Shown: in pieces, positions 22,561-33,612 of the stretch
Layout: every line of letters starts with the position of its first letter
How positions within the stretch are numbered: position 1 is the stretch's first letter
Source: Rhododendron vialii
Lineage: Eukaryota; Streptophyta; Magnoliopsida; Ericales; Ericaceae
Direction: 5' to 3'
Assembly (NCBI RefSeq): GCF_030253575.1
Contig: NC_080569.1
Location: 7,817,501 to 7,881,500 of the forward strand
DNA: 64,000 bases
Notes under the pieces: model-generated
What the model saw: only the letters and a program-made list of their open reading frames with translations
Databases searched by the model: none
Told to the model about the DNA's origin: nothing
Made by a program: the position numbers and the translations under genes

Positions 22561-22879
22561 CATTATCTCGGCCTATTTGCAAAAACTGTGTTTGAAAAGT
22601 AAACAATTTGTATAAAAAACAAAAACAATGAATACAAGTATGTGAGATGTGCATTAGGACTCCTGTTTTTTTTAACGTTCTTCACTCCTTAGCCACCCCG
22701 CTCGATGGTTCCCATCAATACACTCCGCGAATAATTACACACGCGTGAGGAATTCACGACGAAAAAAGTTCTCTCTGAATCGCACTTGAATATACATACA
22801 AACTAGTCCGTGACAAGTACTACTTGGCTTACATGCGCAACCTCCTCTACCTCTATCCTCTTCCACCAGCCTTGTAAAG

Positions 22880-25583
22880 ATGGAAAAACTAATACCAACA
22901 AGCTTCATCCTTGCTTGCATTGCCTTGTTCATAAACCCAACAACTTTAAAACCTTCTTCAGTAGAAGCGGCATTATCAATCGGGAACGAAACTGACAGAC
23001 TCGCATTGCTTGCCTTTAAAGACAGAATAACACAAGACCCACTCAATCTCATAACCCCATGGAACAACTCCATCCATTACTGCAAATGGAAGGGTGTTTC
23101 ATGCAGCACCCGGCATCCTGGAAGAGTCACCGTCCTTAATTTAGCAGCCAAGAAGTTGATGGGATCCTTACCTCCTCAGTTGGGAAACCTCAGCTTTCTC
23201 AGAGGGATCAATCTCGAAAACAACAGTTTTCAAGGCATGATACCTCAAGAGCTTGGTCGTTTGTCAAGGCTCAAACATCTCAATCTCAATGCCAACGAAT
23301 TCCAAGGGCAGATCCCAACCAACTTGTCCTATTGTTCTGATATTCAAATCATCGGCTTGAAGCAAAACAATCTAGTTGGAAAAATCCCGGAGGAGCTGAG
23401 CTCTTTATCAACAAAGAAACTCAAGGGATTTTATGTAGCCAGCAATGAACTCACCGGAAGCATCCCACACTGGTTAGGAAATGCCTCTTCTCTGGTTCAA
23501 TTGTCCATGTCAGTAAACTACTTCCAAGGAACCATTCCATCAGAACTAGGAAGGCTATTGAATTTGAAACTCTTTCAGATTGGTTTAAACAATTTAGTGG
23601 GGGAGGTTCCTCCTTCTATCTACAATATCTCTTCGCTCCTTCTTTTAGGTCTCAGCTTCAATCGATTTTACGGCAAATTCCCACAAGATATCGGCTTCAC
23701 TCTTCCCAATCTTCTTGGCCTCTATGTCGGAGGAAACCAGTTCACCGGTCACCTGCCGGTTTCCATATCAAATGCGTCGGGTCTACAAGATTTTTTTGTT
23801 GCTGAAAATAATTTTACAGGAACCATGCTTACAAATCTCGGAAGCTTAAAAGATCTAGTAGGGTTCACGGTAGCAAGAAATCAACTAGAGACTGATGAGG
23901 CAGAAGGGTTCAGCTTTCTAACTTCTTTAACTAACTGCAGCAACCTCCAGGGGCTGGACATAGGAATGAACAGGTTCAAAGGTGAATTACCCACTTCAAT
24001 AGCTAATTTTTCAAGTAGTCTACAACTGCTCATTGTACAATTTACCCAGATATCAGGGAGCATACCTGAAGGAATCACAAATCTAATCGGCCTTACACAA
24101 TTGGTGATTTCTGCAAACTTGATTACCGGTGAAATTCCTGAGGGTATAGGCAAACTTGAAAGACTGGAGGATCTTCGCCTGTTTGATAACAGAATTTCAG
24201 GGTCAATTCCTGAAACAATTGGAAACATCACAAAACTACGGCAAATATATTTGTTCGGAAATAACTTGAGTGGACACATTCCTCCTAGTTTGGGAGATTG
24301 TAAGCAACTCGAGCTACTATTCCTGTCCGGCAACAACTTAACTGGTTTCATACCAAAGGAAGTTGTAAGCCTTTCTTCTATTAATCTTGCTTTCTATTTG
24401 GCCCGTAATTCTCTGACCGGACCCTTGCCCATGGAGGTTGGTAACATGAGCAATCTCGTAAAGCTGGATGTATCAAATAACAGATTGTCCGGAGAAATTC
24501 CAAGTACTATCTCCAAGTGTATAATGCTGGAGTCCCTCCGTTTGGGGGATAACTTATTCGGAGGGAGAATTCCTCTGTCTTTGAGCGCTCTAAGGAGCCT
24601 TAATTACCTCGATCTTTCCATAAACAAATTGTCTGGTCAAATTCCAGCCTACTTGCAGAATTTCACTCTTCTACAAAGTCTCAATCTATCTTACAATGAT
24701 CTCGAAGGTGAGGTACCACACGAAGGGGTTTTCAGAAATGTAAGTGCCTTTTCAATTGTTGAGAACAGAAAACTCTGCGGAGGCATAGAGATTTTGGGAC
24801 TTCCTACTTGTGAAGTTCAAGTAAAACCAAAAAGAGGAACACCTATTGCCATCAAAATAGCAATTCCAGTGGCTCTCTTGTGTTCAGTTCTGTTAGTATT
24901 TTTGTTGGGTTGTTTATGCTGGAAGAAGAGATCTGAGAGCAGCCCTTCGACCATGTTTCCCGTGAATGAAAGGTTTAGGCAGGTTTCCTATGCAGAGATT
25001 GTCCAAGCAACTAACCAGTTCTCATCATCTAACTTGATTGGTGAGGGACGTTACGGTTCTGTCTATAAAGGGGTTTTGGGTAACGAAGGAACGGTTGTGG
25101 CCGTGAAGGTTTTCAAACTTACAGAGAGAGGAGCTGCCAAGAGTTTTATGGCTGAATGCAATACATTGAGAAGTATCCGACACCGGAATCTCATCAAGAT
25201 AATCACTACATGTTCAAGTATTGATTTTAAAGGGGTGGATTTCAAGGCACTAATTTTCGAGTTCATGCCCAATGGAAACCTTGAGGAGTGGCTGCACCAA
25301 TGTGAAGGTGATCAGAATGAACACCCTAGAAGTTTAAGTCTAACTCATAGACTTAGTATAGCAATCGATGTCGCATCTGCACTGGAGTATCTTCACCATC
25401 ATTGTGGAGCAGTGATTGTTCATGGTGATCTGAAGCCAAGTAATATTCTTATTGACAGTGACATGACTGCTCGTGTGGGCGATTTTGGACTGGCAAGGTT
25501 TCTATCTGATAGCCTACTCACTATTTCTCAACCTCAAACAAGCTCAATTGGAATAAGAGGAACAGTTGGCTACGTTGCTCCTG
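22880..25583 (+). CDS. LRR receptor-like kinase 1 (LRR-XII-like, non-RD), exon 1
   Basis: Probable cell-surface immune receptor. Exon 1 (2704 nt) plus exon 2 at 30579-30943 gives 3069 nt, or 1022 residues. The start is supported by a signal peptide (about residues 1-24) and by alignment with kinase 2. An LRR N-terminal cap (FKDRITQDP, then CKWKGVSC) is followed by 22 LRRs, a transmembrane helix at about 656-684, and the kinase domain. The P-loop is [11 protein letters not shown], the catalytic Lys is K743, the catalytic loop is HGDLKPSN (848-855) and DFG is 868-870. Gly replaces Arg before the catalytic Asp, so it is a non-RD kinase like FLS2, EFR and Xa21. The exon ends in phase 1 within VAPE at a GTAACT donor. 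The intron is swollen to 4995 bp by a copia element. Confidence 0.9.
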
Positions 25584-25761
25584 GTAACTAAGTTCATCTA
25601 TCTTCTATTTATATTGATTTTTTTTCCTATCATGTATTTATTGCAAATGTTTACGCATCTATCTTTTATTTTTTTGTTATGAAATGTCAAAAATCATTCC
25701 TTATCAAATGTAAATGGATTGAAACTTAACTTGAAGTCTAAAGTCCTGCATCAACTAACAT

Positions 25762-25766
25762 GATTT
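25762..25766. repeat. Target-site duplication GATTT (left)
   Basis: Identical to 30544-30548. Removing the element and one copy leaves an intron of 213 bp, close to the 178-bp intron of kinase 2. Confidence 0.95.
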
Positions 25767-26110
25767 TGTTGAATAAACATTAAATGCTATCTTTAGTGGG
25801 TTTTAAATTTAGAAGTTAGTGGAAAATAAAAGGTCAAGAGGCTTTGTAGCTGAAAGGCCAAGGGGTGCGTTTGGAGTCTTCTACAGAGAGTTATGGCAGT
25901 TTTAGCAAGGAAGGGTCAGAATTTATTGTTCTGTTTTAAAGCTGTTTTTTAATACGAATTTTAAGAGTCTTGTTTAGCACTATAAATAGAGTACTATCCG
26001 GTTGTAAGTTAGTGGGGAAAGAAATAAAAGAAAGAAAGTTTGATTAGTAAGAAAGAAAGAACTTGTTTTGTTTCTCTTCCTTCCACCGAAATAGTTATCA
26101 AATTTCTACA
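25767..26110 (+). repeat. 5' LTR of the copia element
   Basis: 344 bp, starting TGTTGAATAAACATT and ending AATTTCTACA. A TATA box CACTATAAATAGAG lies at about 25,978-25,991 and would start the element's transcript. Confidence 0.97.
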
Positions 26111-26113
26111 GTT

Positions 26114-26126
26114 TGGTATCAGAGCC
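26114..26126 (+). promoter_or_regulatory. Primer-binding site (initiator tRNA-Met)
   Basis: TGGTATCAGAGCC is complementary to the 3' end of plant initiator tRNA-Met and lies three bases after the LTR. The Gag start codon follows at 26128. Confidence 0.93.
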
Positions 26127-26127
26127 A

Positions 26128-29100
26128 ATGGCGAATGTGACGGGTCAAATGCCGTTACCACGACTAACGAAGGCGAACTACGAGAACTGGAGCATACAAA
26201 TGAAGGCCTTGCTCGGTGCGCAAGATGCATGGGAGGTAGTTGAAGACGGTTATGAAGAGCCGGCTGCAAACACCAATCAGACGGCGAATCAGCTAAAGGC
26301 GTTAAAAGAAACGCGTATGAAAGACAAGATCGCTCTCTACTTCTTGTTCCGAGCTGTTGACGAGTCGGGCTTTGAGAAGATTGCCGGTGCAACTACTTCA
26401 AAAGAAGCGTGGGACATTTTAGCAAAAGTGTTCAAAGGTGCCGACCGAGTCAAACAAGTGCGTCTCCAAACTCTTCGTGGCGAGTTGGAGAGCATGAAGA
26501 TGAAGGAGTCGGAAACTGTATCTGACTACATCACGCGTGTACAAGTCGTGGTGAACCAACTCATTCGTAATGGCGAAGCGTTAACCGATGCGCGAGTTGT
26601 GGAGAAGATTTTGAGATCATTAACCGACAATTTTGAGAATGTGGTATGCGCGATAGAAGAGTCAAAGGACCTTGCGACGCTCACAGTCGACGAGCTTGTC
26701 AGTTCTCTCGAGGCACATGAACAACGTAAGAAGAAAAAGAAGGAGGAGACACTCGAGCAAGCACTTCATACCAAGGCGTCAATCAAAGACGAAAAGTTAC
26801 TCTATTCTCAAAACTTTCGAGGTAGAGGTCGTGGCCGTGGAGGTCGTAACAATGGTCGCGGTGGTGGAGGCCGCGGTCGAGGTGAATATGACGAGAAGAA
26901 GGGGCAGTCAAGCCAACAAAATTGTCGAGGTAGAGGACGTGGTCGTGGGAGAGGCGGCCGGTCAAATCATTCAAATGTCGAATGCTACAACTGCGGCAAG
27001 CATGGGCACTACGCAAAAGAGTGCAAATCAAATATCGAGTGCTATAATTGCGGTAAGTATGGGCACTATGCAAAGGAGTGCTATTCCGAGAAAAAGGTAG
27101 AAGAAAACGCGAATCTAGTCGCGGAAGAGGAGACAAGAGAAGATGGTGTACTCTTGATGGCCTACAAAGATACCGTTTCCGATAACGACACAGTATGGTA
27201 TCTCGATACCGGCGCTAGTAACCACATGTGCGGGCACAAGCACCTATTCAAGGAGATGCGAGAGGTTGAAGATGGACATGTGTCGTTCGGAGACGCGTCA
27301 AAGATCCAAGTAAAAGGCCAAGGTACGGTTTACTATTTACAAAAAGGTGGTACGGAAGGGTCAATCGAGAATGTTTATTATGTACCTGATCTTAAGAGCA
27401 ATATTTTGAGCATGGGTCAACTCATGGAGAAGGGATACTCGGTATTCATGAAAAACTGGGTACTACAATTGAAAGACAATCAAGGGCATCTGGTTGCTCG
27501 AGTCGAGATGGGAAGAAATCGGATGTACAAACTGAATTTGAGAATGCGAGAAAAATGTTTGCGAGTCAACGTAGAAGACAAGGCGTTGCTGTGGCATCTC
27601 CGTTTTGGTCACTTACATCATGGTGGTCTAAAAAAGTTAGCAAAGAAGAACATGGTGCACGGGCTGCCGGACATGGACTATGAGGGCAAATTTTGTGAAG
27701 AATGTGTGCTTGGCAAGCAAGCGAGAACCTCGTTTCAGAAAAAGGCAGAATATCGAGCTAAATATATTCTCGAATTGATTCATACCGACATATGTGGACC
27801 AATCACTCCCGAATCTTTCAGCGGTAAAAGGTACTTCATTTCCTTTATCGATGATTTCTCACGAAAAACTTGGGTTTATTTTTTGAAAGAAAAATCCGAG
27901 GCATTCGAGGTGTTCAAAAGGTTCAAAGTAATGGTGGAGAAGGCAACTGGCAGACACATCAAAGCCGTACGATCCGATAGAGGCGGTGAGTATACCTCGA
28001 CGGCTTTTATGGAGTATTGCGAGGAGCAAGGCATAAGGAGATTTCTAACCGCACCATACTCTCCTCAACAAAACGGTGTGGCCGAGAGGAAGAACCGGAC
28101 TATTCTCGACATGGTTCGATCAATGCTCAAGAGCAAGAAGATGCCGAAGGAATTCTGGGCAGAAGCCGTGCAATGTGCCATCTATGTACAAAATCGATGT
28201 CCACATGTGAAGTTAGATGATCAAACACCACAAGAGGCATGGAGCGGACAAAAGCCGACAGTTTCTCATCTCAAAGTGTTCGGTAGTGTGGCTTATGCAC
28301 ACGTACCGGATCAACGAAGAACGAAGCTCGAAGACAAAAGCAAAAGGTATATTTTTATTGGGTATGATGAGAAGACAAAAGGGTACAAGCTACTCGACCC
28401 AATAAGCAAGAAGGTGATGGTGAGTCGTGATGTGCGAGTAAATGAAGCAAGCGAGTGGGACTGGAATAATTCGACGGAGGTAATCATCGAAGTTGGAGAA
28501 TCATCAGTCGTTGCACCAACAAGCATACCAACAAACTCTGAAACTACCGATAACGAAGATGAACCACGACAACCCAAAATGCGAAGTTTGCAAGATTTGT
28601 ATGATTCGACAAATGAGGTACACCTTGTATGTCTTTTGGCAGATGCTGAAAATATCAGTTTTGAAGAGGCAGTGCGAGACAAGAAGTGGCAAACTGCCAT
28701 GAACGAGGAGATTAAGGCGATTAACCACAACAACACATGGGAGCTAGCAGAATTGCCGAAAGGAAGTCAGCCTATTGGTGTGAAGTGGGTGTTCAAGAAA
28801 AAGATGAATGCTCAAGGCGAGATAGAATGGTACAAGGCGCGACTTGTTGCGAAGGGATACAAGCAAAAGGCAGGAATCGACTATGACGAGGTATTTGCTC
28901 CTGTTGCAAGAATGGAGACAATCCGATTACTCATTTCACAAGCTGCTCAATTCAAATGGCCGATATTTCAAATGGATGTCAAGTCGGCATTCTTGAATGG
29001 TGTGCTCGAAGAAGATGTCTATATCGAACAACCACCCGGGTACAAGAAAGTCGGAGAAGAGAAGAAGGTGCTAAAATTGAAGAAGGCGCTTTACGGGTTG

Positions 29101-30183
29101 AAGCAAGCACCGCGGGCATGGAATACACGTATCGATTCTTATTTCAAAGAGAACGGGTTCAAGCAATGTCCCTACGAGCATGCCCTTTACGTAAAGAAGA
29201 ATGGAGGTAACGTGTTATCTGTTGCTCTTTATGTCGATGATCTCATTTTTATGGGTAACAATGATGAGATGATAGAAGAGTTTAAGGGCACAATGACACG
29301 GGAATTTGAGATGACAGATTTGGGCTTGATGAAGTTTTTCCTTGGTTTGGAGGTTAGACAAGCAGAGACGGGTATTTTTATATCACAGGAGACATATGCA
29401 AAAGAGATTCTGAAGAAGTACAAGATGACAAATTGCAACCCGGTATCAACACCAATGGAACCAGGTGCAAAACTCTCGAAGTTCGATGGAGGAGAACGTG
29501 TCGATGCGAGTAGATACCGGAGTTTGATAGGAAGCCTTCGCTATCTCACATGCACAAGGCCGGATCTTTCATTAAGTGTTGGCATTGTAAGTCGGTTCAT
29601 GGAGGAGCCGGTTCATTCACATTGGAAGGCGTTGAAGCGTATCCTACGGTACATCCAAGGAACGGTGTCACTCGGGTTGTTCTACTCAAAAGCAGAAGAT
29701 TACAAATTGGTTGGCTACTCCGACAGCGATTGGTGCGGAGACATAGACGATCGGAAAAGTACCGCGGGATATGTGTTCTTTATGGGAGATACTGCGTTTA
29801 CTTGGCTTTCAAAGAAGCAACCGATCGTGACGCTCTCGACGTGTGAAGCTGAATATGTGGCGGCATCTTGGTCTGTATGTCATGCGATATGGCTTAGAAA
29901 TTTGTTGAGCAAGATGGAGCTAAAGCAACTAGGTGCAACCGTGATTCAAGTTGATAACAAATCAGCAATTGAGTTGGCAAAGAATCCAGTGAACCATGAA
30001 AGAAGCAAACACATCGACGTTCGTTTTCACTTTATCCGAGATCATGTGAAGGAAGGAAGTGTGGAATTGGTACATGTGGCAAGTCAGGATCAAGCTGCCG
30101 ATATCTTCACAAAACCGCTACCGAAAGTACTTCTCGATAAATGCAAGAAGATGATTGGCATGAAGGATGGTAGAAGCATTTAA
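26128..30183 (+). CDS. Copia Gag-Pol polyprotein, 1351 aa
   Basis: Single frame of 1351 residues making capsid and replication enzymes. The start MANVTGQ is chosen because an earlier in-frame Met at 26113 would lie inside the primer-binding region. In order it has a UBN2-type Gag, an arginine/glycine-rich stretch, and two CCHC zinc knuckles (from about residue 285: CYNCGKHGHYAKEC, CYNCGKYGHYAKEC). Protease has DTGASNHMCG at 360. A GAG-pre-integrase part is followed by integrase with D554, D617 and E653 (spacing DD35E). Reverse transcriptase has YVDD at 1035-1038, and RNase H has YSDSDWCGD at about 1197 and ending DIFTKPLP. No stop or frameshift interrupts it and all named catalytic residues are present. 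Its codon use is distinctly richer in CG dinucleotides than the flanking genes. Confidence 0.97.
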   Translation: MANVTGQMPLPRLTKANYENWSIQMKALLGAQDAWEVVEDGYEEPAANTNQTANQLKALKETRMKDKIALYFLFRAVDESGFEKIAGATTSKEAWDILAKVFKGADRVKQVRLQTLRGELESMKMKESETVSDYITRVQVVVNQLIRNGEALTDARVVEKILRSLTDNFENVVCAIEESKDLATLTVDELVSSLEAHEQRKKKKKEETLEQALHTKASIKDEKLLYSQNFRGRGRGRGGRNNGRGGGGRGRGEYDEKKGQSSQQNCRGRGRGRGRGGRSNHSNVECYNCGKHGHYAKECKSNIECYNCGKYGHYAKECYSEKKVEENANLVAEEETREDGVLLMAYKDTVSDNDTVWYLDTGASNHMCGHKHLFKEMREVEDGHVSFGDASKIQVKGQGTVYYLQKGGTEGSIENVYYVPDLKSNILSMGQLMEKGYSVFMKNWVLQLKDNQGHLVARVEMGRNRMYKLNLRMREKCLRVNVEDKALLWHLRFGHLHHGGLKKLAKKNMVHGLPDMDYEGKFCEECVLGKQARTSFQKKAEYRAKYILELIHTDICGPITPESFSGKRYFISFIDDFSRKTWVYFLKEKSEAFEVFKRFKVMVEKATGRHIKAVRSDRGGEYTSTAFMEYCEEQGIRRFLTAPYSPQQNGVAERKNRTILDMVRSMLKSKKMPKEFWAEAVQCAIYVQNRCPHVKLDDQTPQEAWSGQKPTVSHLKVFGSVAYAHVPDQRRTKLEDKSKRYIFIGYDEKTKGYKLLDPISKKVMVSRDVRVNEASEWDWNNSTEVIIEVGESSVVAPTSIPTNSETTDNEDEPRQPKMRSLQDLYDSTNEVHLVCLLADAENISFEEAVRDKKWQTAMNEEIKAINHNNTWELAELPKGSQPIGVKWVFKKKMNAQGEIEWYKARLVAKGYKQKAGIDYDEVFAPVARMETIRLLISQAAQFKWPIFQMDVKSAFLNGVLEEDVYIEQPPGYKKVGEEKKVLKLKKALYGLKQAPRAWNTRIDSYFKENGFKQCPYEHALYVKKNGGNVLSVALYVDDLIFMGNNDEMIEEFKGTMTREFEMTDLGLMKFFLGLEVRQAETGIFISQETYAKEILKKYKMTNCNPVSTPMEPGAKLSKFDGGERVDASRYRSLIGSLRYLTCTRPDLSLSVGIVSRFMEEPVHSHWKALKRILRYIQGTVSLGLFYSKAEDYKLVGYSDSDWCGDIDDRKSTAGYVFFMGDTAFTWLSKKQPIVTLSTCEAEYVAASWSVCHAIWLRNLLSKMELKQLGATVIQVDNKSAIELAKNPVNHERSKHIDVRFHFIRDHVKEGSVELVHVASQDQAADIFTKPLPKVLLDKCKKMIGMKDGRSI

Positions 30184-30187
30184 GTTT

Positions 30188-30196
30188 ATGGGGGAG
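30188..30196 (+). promoter_or_regulatory. Polypurine tract of the copia element
   Basis: ATGGGGGAG lies directly after the stop codon and three bases before the 3' LTR. It is the expected primer for plus-strand DNA synthesis. Confidence 0.88.
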
Positions 30197-30199
30197 TTT

Positions 30200-30543
30200 T
30201 GTTGAATAAACATTAAATGCTATCTTTAGTGGGTTTTAAATTTAGAAGTTAGTGGAAAATAAAAGGTCAAGAGGCTTTGTAGCTGAAAGGCCAAGGGGTG
30301 CGTTTGGAGTCTTCTACAGAGAGTTATGGCAGTTTTAGCAAGGAAGGGTCAGAATTTATTGTTCTGTTTTAAAGCTGTTTTTTAATACGAATTTTAAGAG
30401 TCTTGTTTAGCACTATAAATAGAGTACTATCCGGTTGTAAGTTAGTGGGGAAAGAAATAAAAGAAAGAAAGTTTGATTAGTAAGAAAGAAAGAACTTGTT
30501 TTGTTTCTCTTCCTTCCACCGAAATAGTTATCAAATTTCTACA
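30200..30543 (+). repeat. 3' LTR of the copia element
   Basis: 344 bp, identical to the 5' LTR in my reading, followed by the GATTT duplication at 30544-30548. Confidence 0.97.
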
Positions 30544-30578
30544 GATTTGACATGATTCTTTGTTTTATATACACATAG

Positions 30579-30943
30579 AGTATGGCATGGGAAGTAAGTC
30601 GTCGATTCAGGGAGATGTCTACAGCTTTGGAATCCTCGTACTGGAGATGTTCACAGGAAGGAGACCTACGGATATGATATTCGAGGATGGTTGGAACCTC
30701 CATCAGTTTACTAAGGCCGCACTTCCCCAAAGAGTGATGGAGATTGCTGATCCTTCTCTGTTGTCAGAGCTTCCTAGTGTCGATGAAAACATAATGACGG
30801 GAAATGAAAAAATAAAGGAGTGTTTGGTTGCAGTGCTAACAATCGGAGCTTCATGCTCAATGGAATCACCCATGGAGCGAATGGACATGAGAGATGTGGT
30901 AGCAGAATTGTCTAGAATTAGGACCAAAACTTTTCCCCATTAG
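30579..30943 (+). CDS. LRR receptor-like kinase 1, exon 2 (kinase C-lobe)
   Basis: Starts after the acceptor ACACATAG and completes VAPEYGMGSKSS. It encodes the kinase C-lobe with GDVYSFGILVLEMFTGRRPTD and the conserved terminal SPMERMDMRDVVAEL, ending at a TAG at 30941-30943. The frame is open and matches exon 2 of kinase 2 closely. Expression depends on splicing out a 4995-bp intron with an internal sense-strand retroelement. Failure would leave a protein ending just after VAPG, lacking the C-lobe. Confidence 0.88.
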
Positions 30944-31842
30944 CAAACTGTTTGTAATGAAAAAATAATTTTCTCCCTGTTGTTCTACGCAAAAGCAGGA
31001 GAGAAAACAGGTAGCCCTTTCCCTATCCATAACCCTTTCCAAGGTGTTTGAAGGTGGGGTTAAATCCCGCGTCTCGGTGGCACATTCAGTTGTTAAATAT
31101 TTTTGGTCTATGAGACATTATGTAAATTTTTCCAAATTTTTTTTTCCCTGCTTTTCAATCTGAATTGAAAAGCACTTTCGGATGTAATATAAAAAGTCAA
31201 ATTTGGAGCCTCTATGATTCAAACTTGATATTGGTGCAAAAAGATCATGAGTTATCTTCAAAATGGAGAAGGTGGTATCAATGGATAAGCATTTCATTGC
31301 TAATGGAAGGGCCTCCACTAGCACTTTGGAAAGTCTTAATGGATGCACGTTCTTTTTCCATTTCAGTAATGCTTGTTGCCATTTACTAACATGCTTTTTT
31401 TAATAATATCAGCCATTGTTATAGGTGTACAAAATTATGCTGGAAAGTGCTAGCCACCATTGTCTCGGCCTATTTGCAAACACTTTTTAAAAAGAAAAGG
31501 CAGCAATAGTGAATAAGAACTAGTATGTCCGCTTGCTTGACTACTTACTGAAGATAATAAATGCTAGAGGTGGCAATCTCAATCCATATTTTTTAATCTG
31601 TCCAAATCCGCTAACTTATAACCCAATTCAACCCGCCCATATTTTATAATGGGTTTAACCCATATAAACCCACATTCACATGGATTTAAGTGGGTTAAAA
31701 TGGGATCAATATGGATTAGAATAAAAGACTCACCCCTGCAAAAGAGTGAACTATGGGTAATCTCTCTTGTTTTTTAACGCCTCCTGTACAAGTATGAACT
31801 ACGGGGTTTTTTGCTAGAAAAAAGATCCGGTACATCCTCACA

Positions 31843-31873
<31 letters not shown>

Positions 31874-31874
31874 A
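30944..31874. other. Spacer with duplicated non-coding pieces
   Basis: The stretch TTAAATCCCGCGTCTCGGTG near 31,060 recurs in changed form near 42,240. The piece at 31,296-31,380 belongs to a module (AATGGAAGGGCCTCCAC) seen six times in the cluster. A CT microsatellite lies at 31,848-31,873. No gene is seen. Confidence 0.55.
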
Positions 31875-32030
31875 GAAATCTCCAAAACCTTGAGTGACAT
31901 CCGGCACAGAAACCTTGTGAAGATCCTCACTGCTTGCTCAAGTATCAATTTTGAGGGGAATGACTTCAAAGCTTTGGTATACGAGTCCATGCCAAATGGG
32001 AGCTCGGAAAACTGGCTGCATCTAGAAGAG
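31875..32030 (+). pseudogene. LRR-RLK kinase fragment (N-lobe)
   Basis: About 50 codons read [19 protein letters not shown] and [17 protein letters not shown], the N-lobe of an LRR-XII-like kinase more diverged than kinases 1 and 2. It starts abruptly after the CT microsatellite and ends abruptly at the shared non-coding module GGACCACCACTACCACTCGC. The catalytic core is absent. Confidence 0.75.
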
Positions 32031-33130
32031 GGACCACCACTACCACTCGCACTTTGGAATGTCCTAATGGATAAACGTTTCTTCTTCCAGTCCAAAATGG
32101 TGGCGGATCTCATGGCCAGTATCAGCCATGCATTGTTGTAGATGAACCGATTGTCGACTTTGCATTGGGAGGGCCCTTTGTGGCTCCCATCCTCGTCAAT
32201 GGGTTTTGTACTCTTCTGAGACAATCAGCTTCTCCCAACCCCCGGAATAATTGCCATATCTTTTCTTTTTGTTTTTTTGTCAAGAGAAAATTCGTAGTTG
32301 TCAAGTCTGGCATGACTTGTGAATAGGAGGTCTTGTATCTCAGTGTGGGTGAGATCTGTGAGGCTAGCAATTTGAGGTAATCATAGTGAAGAGAAGTGAG
32401 TTAGGAGAGAACTCACTTGTAAAGCTTTTTTCTAGAGTTCAAATCAGTTGCTTCGATTGTCCTTCGTGGAGTACTCGAGTTTGGGAAACCACATAAATAT
32501 TTGTCTTGTGTGTGTTTAGTTTTGATCGATCCTTGCGGCACAACACCAAATTATGGTAGAAAATGCTAGCCCGCCATAATCTCGGCCTATTTACAAAAAA
32601 CTATGTTTGAAAAGTAAACAAAGTCGTTGAAGTCGTTGAGTCGATCGATTTATTTAAGTTTCTAAGTGTCTTTTAAATTTTCAAGAGTCCTCCTAGTTTT
32701 TAGAAAGTCAATTGTCTTTATTTTTCATGAAGTTCTAATATTGGAAATCTAAGTTCATTTTTCCTATGTTGGAAGGATGTTCCAACAAGTCCTATATATA
32801 TCATTTGCTATGAATGAAATAAGTAGTTTTGAGAAAGCCTTTGGCTTATCTTCTTGTGATGGAATAGCTCCGACCTTGTCTTTATAATTTTTCATTTGAT
32901 TTGCTCAAATGGATTAATTACGTAGGGTGCTTTTGTTACTCCACATTGAAAAGACGAAACAAGGAGTCTCGTTAGGGAAGACAAGAGTGCCAGAATCATT
33001 ACGAATTATGCAGTCAATAGTATCCTGGTGTCCAGTGCACTTCAATGTTGCAAAATTTCAGACTTGTATTTTCTACTGAAGTGCGTACAATGGCATTCAG
33101 TACAAACAGAAATTTCCATGAATTCTACAG
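32031..33130. other. Spacer between kinase pseudogene pieces
   Basis: Holds one copy of the shared module (to about 32,125) and unassigned AT-rich sequence. No open frame with recognisable similarity is seen. It may be what remains of the pseudogene's middle plus insertions. Confidence 0.5.
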
Positions 33131-33612
33131 AGTATGGCATGGGCAGTTTGGTGTCAACTCTCGGAGATGTGTACAGCTTTGGAGTTCTCTTGTTGGAGCT
33201 TTTCACTGGACGATGACCCACTGATGGTTCATTTGAAGATAATCTGAACCTCCACAACTTCGTCAAAATGGCATTGTCCAGTAAAGTACTGGAGATTGTG
33301 GACCGATCAGCTATTCAGATTGCTGAAGATACAGAAAAATTCACTGAAGTTGGATGTTCGACTGACCCAAGAAGTGAACTGAGCGCATACTTGGTTTCGG
33401 TTTTTCAAATTGGACTTGGATGCTCATCAGATTCTCCACATGACAGATTAAACATGAGAAATGCCACCATTGAACTGCTTTCCATCAGAGAGACGTTTCT
33501 TAGATCTAGAATGCACAAAGAACATATTACGGTTGCGTCCACAATGACAGGTGAAATTTCTGATATAATGTGTGCTATTGGAACTCACCAGCTAAAATCA
33601 ATTAGCATATGA
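33131..33612 (+). pseudogene. LRR-RLK exon 2 pseudogene
   Basis: Begins after an acceptor CTACAG with EYGMGSLVSTLGDVYSFGVL. It has an in-frame TGA where kinases 1 and 2 read the second Arg of GRRPTD, then continues to SSDSPHDRLNMRNATIELLS and a TGA at 33612. It is longer and more diverged than the exon 2 of kinases 1 and 2, so it represents a distinct LRR-XII-like family member. It probably belongs to the same dead gene as 31875-32030. Confidence 0.8.

Larger units (their letters stand above)
25767..30543 (+). mobile_element. Complete Ty1/copia LTR retrotransposon, 4777 bp
   Basis: Two 344-bp LTRs with TG...CA ends, read by me as identical throughout, flank one uninterrupted Gag-Pol frame. 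The tRNA-iMet primer-binding site and a polypurine tract are in place, and a perfect 5-bp target duplication surrounds the element. The domain order protease, integrase, reverse transcriptase, RNase H defines Ty1/copia. It sits in the sense direction in the kinase 1 intron. Identical LTRs and an open polyprotein mean a very recent insertion that may still be competent. I cannot assign the lineage with certainty. Confidence 0.97.

Noticed and set aside
22735..23073. Minus-strand gene overlapping the kinase 1 start
   Set aside because: It is the antisense shadow of the kinase coding region with no recognisable domain. Similar shadows occur over kinase 2 and the copia polyprotein.
25584..25591. 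Kinase 1 as a complete protein ending [10 protein letters not shown]
   Set aside because: The stop comes from reading into the intron. GTAACT is a splice donor, and exon 2 continues VAPEYGMG exactly as in kinase 2.
26113..26127. Copia polyprotein starting at the first in-frame Met
   Set aside because: That Met overlaps the primer-binding site. MANVTGQ directly after it is the usual arrangement in such elements.
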